Of a stretch of DNA of 64,000 nucleotides, positions 33,643-47,164 are shown piece by piece. The DNA comes from Nemania diffusa (taxonomy: Eukaryota > Ascomycota > Sordariomycetes > Xylariales > Xylariaceae). The notes below the pieces were generated by a model. That model was not told the origin of the DNA and ran no database searches. It saw only the letters and a program-made list of their open reading frames with translations. Location: positions 4,246,501-4,310,500 of the forward strand of contig JBBPUQ010000003.1 of the NCBI GenBank assembly GCA_038501195.1, read 5' to 3'. Every line of letters starts with the position of its first letter. Position 1 is the stretch's first letter. The position numbers and the translations under genes were made by a program.

Positions 33643-36056
33643 GACTGGCTTGTTTAAATTACTACGACACACATACATCGACATATTAGCAGACTCTATT
33701 TCATTATAAGGATAGTCTCCTCCCCCCGATCGGATGAACCACGTCGGTTTCTGGGAGAGTCACCTAGAAATAGTTCTGCTAGGTTGCTTTCTTTGCTCAC
33801 TCTGGCTCTGATAGTGGTCTCATATCTCGCAGACCCGAGTGCTAACATGGAGCTCGCTCGATCTCAACTATTTGTTGAGAGTCTCTTACATCCTCTGGTC
33901 GTTGGTAATCGGTAATGCCACAGATGCCAAATTTGATGATCATTTAAGGAGCTCTAATTCGCCTAGGGTCAGATACAAATGACCTGATACCCGATTTCGG
34001 TATTTTTTTCCCCATTAACAACACATGATATGTTGTGTCAGTTAGGGATTAGAACACCTCCGCCCCCTCATGGTACTCACAGCGAGAAGCAAGTTGGACG
34101 TATAGATGCGAAATCGCCTCCCAAGAGGTATAATCAGAAGCATCTTCTCGACCACTAATTAAGTGGCTCGAAGTACCCGTTGATTTGCGACGTCTCTCCA
34201 TGCAAAGTACACAGAACATGCTAGGTAGCCCGTTCCTAGAACTACGTTAACAGATATATTCGTTAGCTCATGTACCTGCGACCCAGCATGGAAGAGGGAG
34301 GAACTCGGAAGATCGAAAGACACAAACCTGCATATGGTATGGCGTAAAGAGAATCTGGACGTGGCACTATAATAAGAAATAGCTTTTGCACCTCAGCGCC
34401 CTGTTTGTGCCTCGTGACTGTGCTTAATAATGTAGAATTTTCTCACCTTTGCCAGTATTGGTTAGTCGTATCGTTTTCCTGACTATCTATAAAAGCTTTG
34501 CTGGACTGTTCGCTTTACACAGTCAATAGAATTGCCATATATTTTAAGACATTCTATGTAATCCATTAGTCTCCTAGTCGGGAAGCAGCTTGTCAAGCCT
34601 GCCCTCCTTCCTTACCCGTGGCCTTTACGGTTAGGGAAAGGAGACGCGGGCTTCTTCATAAAAGGCCAGTTTGTAAGCTGAGACAGGGTATAGTAGAGAA
34701 AAATTGGGTTTCGAAGACTACATCTAGGTCGAAATGAAGCTGAATATCTAACTATCGCCGCTAGTTTCATCTACACCTACTCCCCCTAGATTTCGAACTA
34801 CCCGACAGACAGATCGATAGCTAACCCGCTGAACCTGCCAACCGCCTCAAAATATCAAGACAAGAAAGAAAAGAGGGGAAAGCGTCACCTCTCAAATAAT
34901 CGCAGATGTCTAAATCAGGGGCCGTAATCCGCCCTTATGTCTCGACGTAGCTTCTCCTTATCTTCCTATACAGCACGCGGCTATAGTGCCCCAAGTAGCT
35001 AGCTACAACAAGGTTGAACGGCTTCGCCTCCCTCACCCCAACGGCACTTTCGGCTACGACAGGGAGCGTGTTTAAAACAGTGGCTAAAAATCCTATCTAT
35101 TCATGGCCGTATGGGATCTAACTGATTAGGTTACACGGTGGTAGAGAATTTGGCTGAAGCGTAAGACTGATATAGAATCGCGTAGAAAGGAGGCCTAAAA
35201 CTCCAATTACCACTAACCATGTACGCAGCAACACATCGTAGGCATAACATACCTGTTGAACATCAGGACATTTAGGCTTTGAGGCAGTCACAGCGACCGG
35301 AATGATATCTTATATACGATCTTACAGATTCTCATGACTAGAAAATAAGTACTACTAACATACGTAGCATCTACCTATTTTGAGGCTTTAGTACAACTCG
35401 ATGTGAAGCAGAAATGCGGAACAAAAGGACAAAGTGGACGAAGTAATTGTACTGGATCTTTTAGGCCGCCCTTATTCCACGCTGAATAACAATCATGCTT
35501 TTTTTTCATGTCCTGTGGGGACTCGCTGCCTTAAAAAAACCATCATCTTTGCCTTTTCTACATAGGTAGGTGCTATGAAAGCTCTCGGCATGGAGATGAT
35601 ATATCAAACAATCATCTATAGTCCCCGGGTCCCCGGGTCCCCCCCCCAACCTTTCTCGACTGATAGTAAACACCTCCTTTTCGGTCGTGATGGTGACAGT
35701 CGTATCTATAGATCGCCTTGAAAAATCCCATTGAAACGAGCGTGAACTGTGCAGTGCAAACGATCCAGAAATAGCCCACGAGGTCCCCTGCCCTCGCGGC
35801 TTAAAAACAAAAGGCAAGTTGCACGGCGGAGCCTTCAGGCCGGAGGAAGTTACTGCTTCCCACTCGTGCTTGATTTCTCAAAATAAACAACGAAGTAGTG
35901 ACTCATCTCTGATCATTTCAGCTCCCACATAACTGTACAAGATAAGGTTGGTCATGAACAGAGTTCACGTCTCTAGAGACGAGAGCCCCACACCCCAAAC
36001 ATACCGAGAAAATAGTGCTGCGATCATCTCTGAGGCAGAGCTGTCAGTGCCGCTAT
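33643..36056. other. Intergenic, convergent 3' ends of PHD and PUF genes
   Basis: 2.4 kb without a supported gene. It should contain both 3' UTRs. A G/C-run element is annotated separately; the remainder is AT-rich and unremarkable. Confidence 0.55.
35622..35648 (-). repeat. G-run element, possible G-quadruplex
   Basis: On the minus strand, two runs of four G and one of nine G are separated by ACCC. Splitting the long run gives four G-tracts with short loops, the minimum for a quadruplex. The plus strand reads CCCCGGGTCCCCGGGTCCCC. Confidence 0.45.
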
Positions 36057-39000
36057 TCAAGGTCGAGGCGATCGCTTTCGAGGGGGTTGACCTACGCGTC
36101 CGCGTCTCGAACCAACAGGCTGCTCTGGCATGTATGGTACGTTTGGCATTCCGTTAGAGTAGCCATAGCCTCCCATATTGATCCCCATACCAAATCCGGA
36201 CGGCGCGAAACCAGTCGGAGCTCCAGGTGGCTGGATAGGGCTGCTGTTTACCATATTCTGACCCCGAAATTGGTCCATTGTGGGATTTGGATTAGCGAAC
36301 CCGCCATACCCAGGTGGAACCGGCGGGTAGAAATTGTTCATAGGTGGCGTGCCACGTGAGAGCATGTTCTGCTGATATTGCAACTGCTGCACATTCACAG
36401 GCGCTAGCGATCCGTTGGCTCCGTTATACACTGGTGCCTGGTGCCCGTATGATGCGTAGGGAGGCATATTAGGATCTCCATTTTCGCTGCGTGGTACAGA
36501 ATAGCCGTTCATATCATAGTTCGCGGTTGAATTGCCCTGATTGAGCGGGCTCAGGTACTGATTAGCGTACTGGGAGTTTTGCTGGACAGCAGTGGCATTC
36601 GTCTGGGCTTGGCGAGAGGTAGGGCGTTGTCGTTCGTTCGATGCATGTCGACCAACGGATTGATCACGCGACCCGCCGCCGCCGCCGCCACCACCGCTTC
36701 GGGTAGACAAACCAACCTCGTCCATCAATCTCTTATATCCTTGATTCGGCTGTGCCTTGATACGAACCAAGACGTTTTTCACGTTTTCAACGACTTGACT
36801 CCGAATGGACTCATCGAAGAAAGGGGTAGTCAAAACTTTGAAGATTAGAGTAGCCCCACAAACATGGTCACTAAGAATAGCCTCAAGGGTTTGGTCCTTG
36901 GGAGTAAAGAAGAGTGCTTTCAAAATGATATCCCGTGCATCAGGTTCCGCTTTCTGGTTGATAACCTTCAAAACTGTAAGATAGGCAACTTTATGTGTGC
37001 AAAGGTGAACCAAATAAGGAACAAGCTGAGGCGCTAGAACGCTGCGTCGCTGAGGGAAGGTGCATGTATCTAGGAACCATGTCAACAAAAGCGCTCCATT
37101 AGCGTTTGTCGCAAGCTGCACGCTATGTAGGGCAATGGCAGCAGCAAGCATCCTCTGTTGCTCCTTTGTGGCGTGGTGGCTTTCGAGACATGCCCTCATT
37201 GCTCGGGCTCCATAGCGTCCCTGGCTAACCTCCCACATTCTACTAAGCATAGTTTCGAAGATGAAGTCGTTAAAAGGTGGCCCAAACTTTAGACATCCCT
37301 GCAGAACGTAATTGCCATATTGATCGAGGAATAGCGGGATGATATATGACCGAACATTCTCAACAATAAGCTTCATTTGGTGAGGTGTTTTGCAAACGTC
37401 GATAATCTTCTGAGCGGCCCAAGTACCGTTCTTATGAACGCCAATCTCAGCCATGTGAGGGGCGATCTCAGCGAGCATAGCATCTCGAAGCTCGTCAGAG
37501 CAATGCTCGAACAGCTTCTGAACGACAGTGTTGCCCAGATAGTCTGATGATAGCTCGGCAATCTCAGGGAGCATATCAACAGCAATGTTTTCTATTTCCG
37601 CCTGAGACAAGCTCTGATTATCGATACGCTTTCGAATGTCTCTCAACTTCGGAGCATCATGGACGCGAGTATGGGTAGGTTCGCGGATAGCAGGGATCTC
37701 TTCGACGTAATCATTATACTGGATCGCTTGCTGAAGACTGTGCGAAATCCTGTACGAATCTTCCTCTGTTGCCCCAAAGGATCTGACGATCAGTTTGATA
37801 TCGACTGTCATGTCTTGAAGAGGGGGTATGACTGGAGCTGAGGCTGAGGCATTCGTAACAGAAGCTACACTGTCTATAGTAGCACCAGTAGTAGCTGCGC
37901 CACTAGAGTCTTGGCTCTTTGCGAAGGGATCAGGGCTGGGGCTTGGGAAGGCACCATCGTGACCGGGTGTGTTAGAAGCAGAGGGTGGTTTGGCAAAGTT
38001 GATCCGAATTGGACCAGCACCCGGGAATATCTCCTTCCCGTTCATGCCAGCCTTGGCCGCAATAGCACTATCGACCCTCTCAAAATTTACGAAACCGCAG
38101 TTCTTATGAGTCAACACTCTGGCGGACAAAATGGGCCCGTAAGACTTGAACATTTCCGTCAAAGTGGAGGTGGTGGTCGAGGTCGGAATACTCCCAAGCC
38201 ACAACGCACTAGTCGGGCCCTCGAGACCAGCTTCTTCCGCTGTAAGCAATCCATTGTTCCGACTATTCGACCGGCCTAGATTCATCGCAGCTACAGCGCT
38301 TGGGAGGTCATCGTATTCTTTCTCATCCGATAGACGTATTTCTGCGGCAGAAATGGAATTATCAAGCCGTGAAGGAGTAGGATAATAATTGCGCATAAGT
38401 CTCGAGCCAGCTTGGAGCTCCAAAACCCCAGCTGTTCGTGCGCGAGGTCGAGTGGCTGCCTGCGAAGCAAACGATTGAAGAGTCTGTACGGCAAGATTGT
38501 GGCTATGGATGGCAGCATTCGTGGCGGCAAGTTGATCCTGTAACTGCGCATATTGGTTCTCCAAAGCCAAGGCATCGTCTTCGTAGACATCGTCTTCCTC
38601 ATCTGCGTATTTATCTTTGTTATTCACAGAGTAAGACCGGAACCGATTCGCCTGCTTGTTGAAATCCATAAGTCCTGGGATGTAAGGTGTAGCAAGCTGG
38701 GCACGAGCTGGCTGTGGTGTCTCCGCTAAGCCGAGATAGTCAAGAGTCCTCATATGAACATCGTTGTCACCCGGCCCGTCCTTCGATATGGCGGACTGTG
38801 CTGGAGAGCTTGGGCCATTAGATCCGATACTGGCGATACTAGCAAGTGTGTTGCCCCTCTCTCGACCATTCGGGTTCCATGTGCTAAAGACGGACGGTCC
38901 AAAGGGTGAGGCAGTACCCGGGCCGTGGGAGAACGGACTACGCTGGGGCATAGAACCCGCACGGAGTCTCGACAGGAGCGTAGAGGATTGTGAAGCACCC

Positions 39001-39666
39001 GGATTTTCGGAGAGCCCTGGGGGTGGCGTCTTGTTAAATGGGGTGTGGGAGGGAGTTGGTCGGGAGGATTGAGTAGATAGCGTGGGAATGTTGAGCAGAC
39101 CATTTCCGAGACTGCCTGCAGGAAAGCGAGAAGGCACGGTACCAGCCCGGGCACGTCTAGTTGACGGCAGGCTATCTGGGGTCGGCAACTGTGCAAAGTC
39201 CGGAAATCCATCGGTAGGTGATTCGGGGATATTCTCCCGCAGAGGAGTCGAGTTTCCACTAGTAGGCGGCCCACCCCAGGGGTTGTTGACGGGCAGGCCG
39301 GGGACGCCTTCTTGAGCCTGAATCTCTCTGGCCCTGTTTCACGATGTCAGCAAATTTCAGCCAATGGAAAGACGAGCGAAAATAGGCTCTTCGCTGTCAT
39401 GTCGAAAATGCTAAGTCTTACCGCTTGGAAAATAGTCTCGCGGATCCAGGGGTGTCATGCGATGGAGAACCGGCCCCCGATCGCGAGGTGCTTCCCATTT
39501 TTGAAGCGGGATTCATAACGCCAGACATGCCGAAGGGAGACTTGATCGAAGAGCCACTAGGTGACTCGATGGGAGAGATGTGTGCAACAGGGGAGGTAGA
39601 ACGTTGGCTACCGGCAGACTTGGGGGGATAGCCGATAGCCAGGTGTTCGGATCTAGAAGTTGACAT
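36057..39666 (-). CDS. Jsn1/Puf2-type RNA-binding protein, RRM plus Pumilio repeats
   Basis: Two exons (39666-39422 and 39333-36057, 88-bp intron with GTAAGA donor) give 1173 residues. Residues 1-440 are Ser/Pro-rich and probably disordered. An RRM lies at about 457-530 (ALWLGSIPTSTTTSTL, CGFVNFERVDSAIAAK, GPIRINFAKPP). Pumilio (PUF) repeats follow at about 658-970 (YLGNTVVQKLFEHC, NGTWAAQKIIDVC, QYGNYVLQGCLKFG, GRYGARAMRACLE and others). The C-terminus is Gln/Asn/Pro/Gly-rich, with an eight-glycine run. The combination of RRM and PUF is the hallmark of yeast Jsn1/Puf2, which bind 3' UTRs of membrane-protein mRNAs in the cytoplasm; that role is inferred. The start ATG at 39666 is supported by exact frame closure through the intron. 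Confidence 0.92.
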
Positions 39667-42600
39667 TATCAATTAATCATCCGACCCTCATAGGAGAGGC
39701 AGTTGTAGAGGCTCTCCACGGATGATGATTAGGGCAAGTTGACCTGCTTGCGGTATATAGCAGAGAAGCAGTGGAAACCGACGGCGTTGTCAAGCTGGCG
39801 TGAGCTTCTTTCTCTCTTTGTGCTTCGGCGGAACGACGACGACGACTGGGTGAGTACTAGGTAGGATTATGTCGTCTCGCGCAGTGCGAGAGAGAAGAGC
39901 TCTGGAAAAGAATGGCGTGGGATTCGAAAGTAGTTGGTCCCGCAGGTTTCTCTGGGGCTATTACAAGATGGCGAGCGAAGCGATCGGGAGTATATATCTA
40001 CCGGGCGACGCAAGACGCAGAAGAGTCGTTATGTGACTAGCGACGATATACTGTGGTGGATCTTCGATAGGCAATCGATTGAAGGAGTGTTGAGACAGGC
40101 CCAAGAAAACGACGGCCGAGAGGCGCAAGTACGGTGCGTTGCGTATGGTGATTTGGTGGAGGATAACTTATTCGTTGCAGCAAGTTGCGTGCGATTTCGT
40201 TTTTTTCCTCTTCCTTCCGAGGCGAGCTGCCTGGTATCTAAACCCACAGTGCGGGAGACAGGAAGAAGCAAAGGGAAAAAAAACTACAACAATATCTAAA
40301 CTAAACGGGTTGATGTCAATATACAGACTCCATTAGTGATTCTAATACCCGAGCTTGAGGGGGTGCGAAGAAGAGCCTGGAGAAGGGAAAAAAAAGAAGC
40401 GGTTTAGGTGGAGGACAGGAGTGGTGGTGGTGGTGTGGGTGAGAGAGGTGTTCGTTCCAATTCAGTCTAGGGGAACCTGAAGAGATGGACTTTGACTTGC
40501 TTTGGCCCTGGCCGATGGGGAAGCCTTTCAGCGGGCGGAGGAGGAAGAGAGAGCCAGAAAACTTCAAAGCCCATTCGTTAGTGGCTATGGGTTCCCTGCT
40601 TGTTTGCCAGGTATTCTCCTGCTCTGTTTAGCTAGCTGGGGGGACCGTAGGGTACATGTACCTATGTAAGGTATGGCTAGCAGCCCGCATATGTACATAA
40701 CCTACCTACTTACGCATATACCTACTGCGTACGCAGTACAGTAGACCTTACAATGGCAGGTGTACAGCGGGTGAGTGGGTCTGATGTCCGTCACTGCTAG
40801 ATCACTATATATACCTACCAGTAAGGTATCTACCTACATATGTACCTACTTGGCTTAGGTCCTTAGGGTAGGTAGCTGTATGTTGTACAGTATCACTTAG
40901 GTACCTCTCTAGCACCTTACCATGTAGGTAGTTTAGGTACTTAGAAGGGATGTACCTAGAGCTCCCTATTAGCATAAAAACCCCTTCCCGGCCCCTATTC
41001 TAATGCGTCGCCTCCCCACAACTGGATGTCAGTTTTAACAAGGGGATTAATAGGTATTAGGTACCTACCCAGGTAGGTAGGCTGATCTGGAGGTTTTTTG
41101 ACAACATCCAAACTTTACAGTTTACCTATGTAGGTCTCCGAGTCCAAATGATGTCTTTTCACTGAAGTACTAGGTAGACAAGGAAGTACCTATGTAGGCA
41201 GGCTAAGGTCGGTCAACACCATAATTATTTTTCAAGAGTGCTGTTCTATGTTTCATTATCAATTTCCACTCTTTACCCATCATTTCCTTAGGAGTCAAGG
41301 CATGGGAATCGAGGCAGCTCAGTGGTCTAGAACTAGGGCGAGGGTTAATTCTTAAAATTATGAGATTGGCCAGCTCCATTCCTTCCACGGTTTTTCTTCA
41401 ACTACCTGCCTAGGTAGGTACCTATGTCTAGGTATATCTTTAAGCCGCAAACCCCTCTTCAGTCTGCAGCTAAAGAAGAAAAAAGGCAGAGATGCCAGTC
41501 TTCACTTTATAGTTAGACTTTCACGAGAGCTGAAAAGCTACGAGGAAAAGCTACCTACATATGCGTAGGAACATACGCCATCGATCGCAGTTAAGATAAG
41601 TCGCTTGGCGCCCGCATGTAAGGGTCGATCAGGACGCCCTCAATTTTTATTAGTTGCATGAGTTCGTTTACTCCAGTTTACAGTATTCTGTAGGTAGAGC
41701 AAACCCAGCTTTAGAACCCAATCACAAGAAGTCTTGTCCCTTAGCCAACGATAACATGATAAGTAGAACCGCATGCGAGAAGTATGCCGGGAAAGGTATG
41801 AATACCTACCTACATATATCCTACATATATCCATCTGCTATCACTCCTAATAATAGATACGTGCATCCGAGGTACTACCGCTGCATACTGTATAAATACA
41901 TTTGCATAGGAATCACAGCCTCAATTAGAGGAAGTGATCGTCCGTCGTTGAGGCAGAAACGGGACTGCTGTTCAACCCAGGAAATCTGGGGTATGCCAAG
42001 CCTTGCACAAGACATACTCAAACCACGAAGAAATGAAGGGACACTGCTGACCTTATGAACATCAGCAGACTAGCAACACTATCGCCTCACACGTTGAGAT
42101 GGCCTGACCGAAGTGACGAAAAAGAAGTCTTAATTTCGAGGTCAATTGTTGGAAGTATCTTTCGGAAAAGACTCGTAATATCCAGGTAAATCGGCCGACC
42201 TTACAGAAAGCCAATGTGCCACTCCATACAGAGTAGTTCTAAGTAATTACTTACTCAGTTGGTCATGTTGCGTACAGTCTCCCCTAGATGCACATGTGAC
42301 TACCTAGTAGTTGTACGCATATCAAGAGAGAAGATGGGTAGGAAGAGGTACTGCTCAACTAGGTACTTATCTATGCGTAAACTTCAACAAATATGGCACA
42401 AAGCAAAGTATGCGTTCCGCCCCGATGATAAATACCTACCTCTTCAGTCGCCGTGAAAGTTGAAAATCTATTAAAAGGGATGTCTCAGCCGTCCGTAGCA
42501 GCCGCCACATGAAAGGGAAATAGGGGATGCGAGATACCTAGGTCGGACAATGCTATGCAGCACATTAATGAGGTAGGTATGGTGCTTGGCTGTGTTGCAT

Positions 42601-44892
42601 ACTCGATGGCCCACGAAAATTAGCCTCAAGCCAATGACGGGCCTGCACAAGCTTTCTGAAGAGACACGCTAAGGTCCTGAAACATGGCTTATCGCTGAAT
42701 GGGGCCAGCCGGCAGTGCGACCCTACTTCCCCTGAAGTACCTACATAACCTACCTACAGAAGCCCTTCCGCCGCCCCACTAAAAGACGGCGTAGTGTTAA
42801 GAAACCCTCAGCAGCCACCGGGACTTTGTGATGTCTCACATACTCGAGAACCTTACGCAGACAAGGAAAGTAGAAAGTACTGTAGACAACCTTAGGTAAT
42901 TCGTAATTCACTCACTACCTTATGTACCTTACATACCTTGCCTTCAGCTAAGCCCACAGAGCGTTCAATTCTCATCCTAGCTTACCTATTCGACGAGAGG
43001 CAAGTCCGCAACTCTACCCCCTTCCACCAGCCTCATTCTATGCATAGTATATTTTGTTCACTTTCCATTCGGATTTCCCAGAGTGCGGATTCAGTGTCGG
43101 TCCTGTTGAAATAGATGGGTCTGCATTGTTGCACCTAATATATCATTAGATTGCGAGAATAGCAAATGTGTATGAGTCTTATGAAGCCAGCTTGGTGACG
43201 ATACTCTCTTAGACTGACATAGTTTAACAGGTCTACCTAGCGTAACGAGGCTACGGATTCAACCGCTAGCAAATAGATTTGCCATTTTTCGAACGGATTA
43301 ATTGCGTACCTATTGATTTAAGCATGAGATCGTTAGATATTGGCCGTATCCCTATGCTATATCACACATAGACACACTAAAACCTCATACAGGTGGCGAA
43401 TATTGTGCCTTTGTAGGACAACTTCGATAGTCAGTCGAAAGGTATGTAGGTACATTGTATATGTTCACGCTTCGATCTCCATATCCCAGTGTTCCCCGGT
43501 GACATCCATCCACATCCCTGAGCCTTATATTGATAGGTATAGGTACCTACCACCAGCAATACGATCCGACCAAGCGGCTTCCTAGCTGTAGATCACTATA
43601 GCATACAGCCACCGCGCTATGTATAGCATCATCACCAGGCTCTAACCAGGGAAGACCCGAGTGCCGCGTGGACGTTTAGAGGTTTAAAATAGGTAGCTAC
43701 CTATAACCATTCTTTTGCTATCGTTCTCCGGGTTCATCGTACACTCATCCCTTCCATCTACCTACCAGTAGAAACATCCTGTCTGCCTGCCAAGCTTCTT
43801 TTCGATGTTTCATATTCTTCTTCTACCTGCGATGCAGGATCATGCCGTCTGCATCGTACGACGAACATTGAATGTACGAAACTATCTAGGAGTAGGATAT
43901 ATTATGTCAAATAGTCAATCAGAGCGTTTTGGTATTTTTCTCTTTTTTTTGTTTACGTATACAGAAGCTATGCTTATATATTGTCGTGCGTAAGCTAAGA
44001 TTAATAACAATTCGGCTACCTAGTTTCTACTATGTACTCTTCTCGTAACCGGATGCCTGGACGTATTTAGGATGGAAATTCGGTAAGAGTATTCTCCATT
44101 AGAGTATCGTGACCGTACATCTATAACCAATCCTTTCGAGCTTTCTGCGCTCTTTGCCTACATGGTATTTATCAACTTCCACGAGCAATGGCTACGTTTG
44201 AGGCGTCGACCTACTCGAAGTCGAACTTGCCGATACCCAGTTACTAAATCTCCTTTAGACTTCCCAAGCGTAAACTCAGAGTTATTCAGCCTTCTATTCC
44301 CAGGCATCTAATTCACCTCGATATGATTTAGTTCATCGAGGAACAAAATCCCATATTGGTAATTCGACACTCTGAAAGCTGTTTAGTCATCGTAGACATC
44401 CCTGGAGAGTCTATTACCACTTTAGCTACGGCCTAGCTTAGTTAGTCGGTGTACCAGGCTATTCTAAGAATTATCGTCTGTATTTTTAAAATGTCTTCTT
44501 ATGGATAGTTTCCTTGACTGACTACAGCATAGCCTCAGGCTCCTTAGCATTACTGCATAGTTGAAGGAGGGAGAGGCATATGTGAATTAAAGGTGACGGT
44601 GATGTACTAGAGAAGCCTACTTCGTAAAAAAGATGCCGCATAACTTTAGCCCCTTTCACATTTATATATGTCCATCGAGACGAGTATAAAGACTCATAAT
44701 AATTTAAATCCCGCTACTGTAGCCATGTGTCACCAGCGTTCCAAAGCATCCAGGTGGTAGATCACTTCTATCATGCGTCTTTCTATTCATATCCATCGTC
44801 GACAGCGTCCGTAGAATACCATCCACACCCAAGCCCCTATTTCCCAGGAGCTACCAAAGTGACCCTCCGAACCCCGTGCGTAAATCAGACCA
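39667..44892. other. Gene-poor 5.2-kb interval dense in TACCTAC motifs
   Basis: The first 900 bases (39667-40560) carry C/T- and G/A-rich tracts and are probably the promoter and 5' leader of the PUF gene. From 40640 to 41420 the motif TACCTAC/GTAGGTA recurs many times in both orientations, often forming palindromes such as TACCTACCCAGGTAGGTA near 41063. Further copies occur to about 43690. No gene is supported; open frames are short and motif-free. Confidence 0.6.
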
Positions 44893-46398
44893 TCACCGAA
44901 AGAAACTCGACCCAGCAATCATGCCCACCTCCGGACAATACTCGGCGATCTCAGCCATGTGCTCCCCCTGCCACCGCTGCGGCTGATGGAACCCCAGCGG
45001 CCTCAGCCCCTCGACCCAGATCGTCTCGACCGCGAAGCGCGCCGCGGCCTCCCGGTCGGGCAGGTTCACCCTGACGCCCAGCTCGCCCGCCAGCTCGGCG
45101 TCCTCGCCGAGCTCGCGCATGCGCGCCGCGAACCACTGGTCCTCGAACCGCCACTCGCGCGGGGCGTCCTCGGCGGTGCTGTCGGCGCCGAAGTCCCACT
45201 GTAACCGCTGGAGTCAGTAATTACTCTTTTGCGTAGTTCCACAGCTCTCGAAACATGCTCCCGAAACATAACCCCGAGACATTTCGGGAGCTCTCAAGTT
45301 ACTAGAAAGGGAAGAGAATGACTCTAGGGGTAACTCACGCGCCCGAGCACGCGCAGCGCGAGCTCGCGGCTGCGCAGCGACAGCCCGCCGTTGAAGCCGC
45401 TGCCGAAGCGCGGGTCGATGGGCGCGCCCACGAGGTCGAAGGCGAGGAAGTCGTCCACGCGCGCCGGGGACCCCGCGCAGAGCACGCTGTCCGCCTGGAA
45501 GAGGAGGACCTTGGCGTAGGGGGCCAGGTCGGTCCAGAGGAAGGGGGCCGCTAGGAAGGTCGAGACCGAGGCGTGCGAGGTGAAGTGCGTGTCGGGCGGC
45601 AGGTGGCGGATCTCGATCTCCGAGGCCGTCACTGCGCGCGAGAGAGAGGCCGAGAGGAGGAGTATTTCCTCTGTTTGCGGCGAGGTGTAGAGTATTACGG
45701 GCCACGAGGGGCCGAGGACGGCGTGGAAATGTACTGGGATAAAGTCATTAGCTGAGAAGTGAGGCAAGTAATTTCTTCCTCGAAACAGGTCTAGATATAT
45801 GGCTTTGTGTATAATCAAACTACCCAATATTTCCAGTTCTTAGAGAGAGGTTGAAGTGTTGATCTCCGTCACAGGCGAACATGTCTTAAAACTAAACTCG
45901 ACCCACCAGCATACATTACTACTCACATATAACCGGGATTAGATTTCCTAGTGGCCTATCTTCGATGATCACTGCAACGCGGTCCGCGTGTTTCTTTACA
46001 GAGGGGGGTGCTGCAACCGGTACTCCATTCCCAGACCCGGACTCATCGGTATGTGGTGATCCATCTACCACGGCGCCATCCAACTCTACACGATCTGTCT
46101 CGGGATTGTCTGCTAGTGGAATTGTAGATGCAGTTGAATTCTAAAAAATACACATGCCATTAGTGTCTATATTTGTCATTGCGACTCGGTGCTGCTGGAT
46201 GAACTAGGAATTTCAAGTAGAGGGACCGAAGAGCGGAATGGGTGACAGCGATATAACTGGTCATATTACCCCTGAGAACTGTATCCAACCTGTAACTGCC
46301 CATATCACGAGTAAAGCGCAAAACCACTTAACAACAACCCCACGAGTTGTCGAGCGATTCGACGAGGTTGATTGCATGGGTAGTAACGGTGCCGTCAT
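44893..46398 (-). CDS. DUF5672 protein, type II membrane anchored
   Basis: Four exons close exactly into 347 residues: 46398-46270, 46140-45927, 45733-45339 and 45198-44893. A short cytosolic N-terminus is followed by one hydrophobic segment (residues about 21-43, VVVKWFCALLVIWAVTGW), giving a type II topology with the rest in the secretory lumen. The lumenal domain matches the fungal DUF5672 family: VAVIIEDRPLGNLIPVI at the end of exon 2, LHFHAVLGPSWP at the exon-2/3 junction, KVLLFQADSVLC, GAPIDPRFGSGFNGGLSLRSR and EDQWFAARM. The family is thought to be glycosyltransferase-like (GT-A-type acidic motif), but no activity is established. Exons 3 and 4 are extremely GC-rich compared with the AT-rich surroundings, and exons 1-2 are not. 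Confidence 0.86.
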
Positions 46399-47164
46399 AA
46401 CTGTTAGTTGAAGCCGAGTACCCGGCTATTGATATGTAAGTTAACAAAACCAAGCTGCTTTCCACGCCGAAGGATTGTGGGAAAACATGGGCTGTGCAAG
46501 GTGATCCAGTGGACGGGAATCATACTGGGCAGATAAAGCAGCGCCAGGTAGAAAAGACATCGCACTCGTCTAGCTATCCAGTAGATCAGTCAGATAGAGA
46601 GGGGGGAAGTGGTGCAGGGGTTAATTAATCTATGTCTAACTGTTGGCAAGATGAACATTCACTTATCTAGGACTGCTTAGGGATCTTGTACGAAGGCAAA
46701 TTTACGCCACCTATTCGATGCCACCAGTATCCCTTACTACAACTCGTCCCAGGACCTAAGTAGCACAACATTTCTGTCATCTTCAGGGCCAGGGGCTACA
46801 AAAGTCGCACAGTACGTTGCCTAAGTATGAAACCTTGGAACCGGTGGCGGGTAGGACGATTTACTTGCTCGCGTGGTAATTTTAGTAAGGCAAACCGTCC
46901 GAGCAACTGGGAACGTGGTCCCTTACATACAACAGCTCCCCGGCTAGACAGATGCCGCAAAGAATGATTGAACAGGAAGAGCTTGACGACTAATGGGTAT
47001 CTGCTTAAAATTTCAAGCTCGCTGTGACGAGGATGCTACTGACCGCACTCCTCGCCCTCTAGTTCTAACTCGATTAGGATACTAACTACTGTGTTACTTG
47101 TAGGTGTCTTCATATGTCAATACTAGGCGATAACCCACATGGTGCCATTCAAAATTTACATGTC
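46399..47164. other. Intergenic, DUF5672 promoter and VPS18 3' flank
   Basis: AT-rich and without a supported gene. Both neighbours are on the minus strand. No distinctive repeat is seen. Confidence 0.5.

Noticed and set aside
35506..35817. Minus-strand frame of 103 codons
   Set aside because: No motif; crosses the G/C-run element and lies between convergent genes.
39934..40299. Plus-strand frame of 121 codons upstream of the PUF gene
   Set aside because: Low-complexity, ends in an A-rich run, and overlaps the probable PUF promoter and leader; no family resemblance.
41654..42058. Plus-strand frame of 134 codons
   Set aside because: Composition typical of translated TACCTAC-rich intergenic DNA; no motif or splice support.
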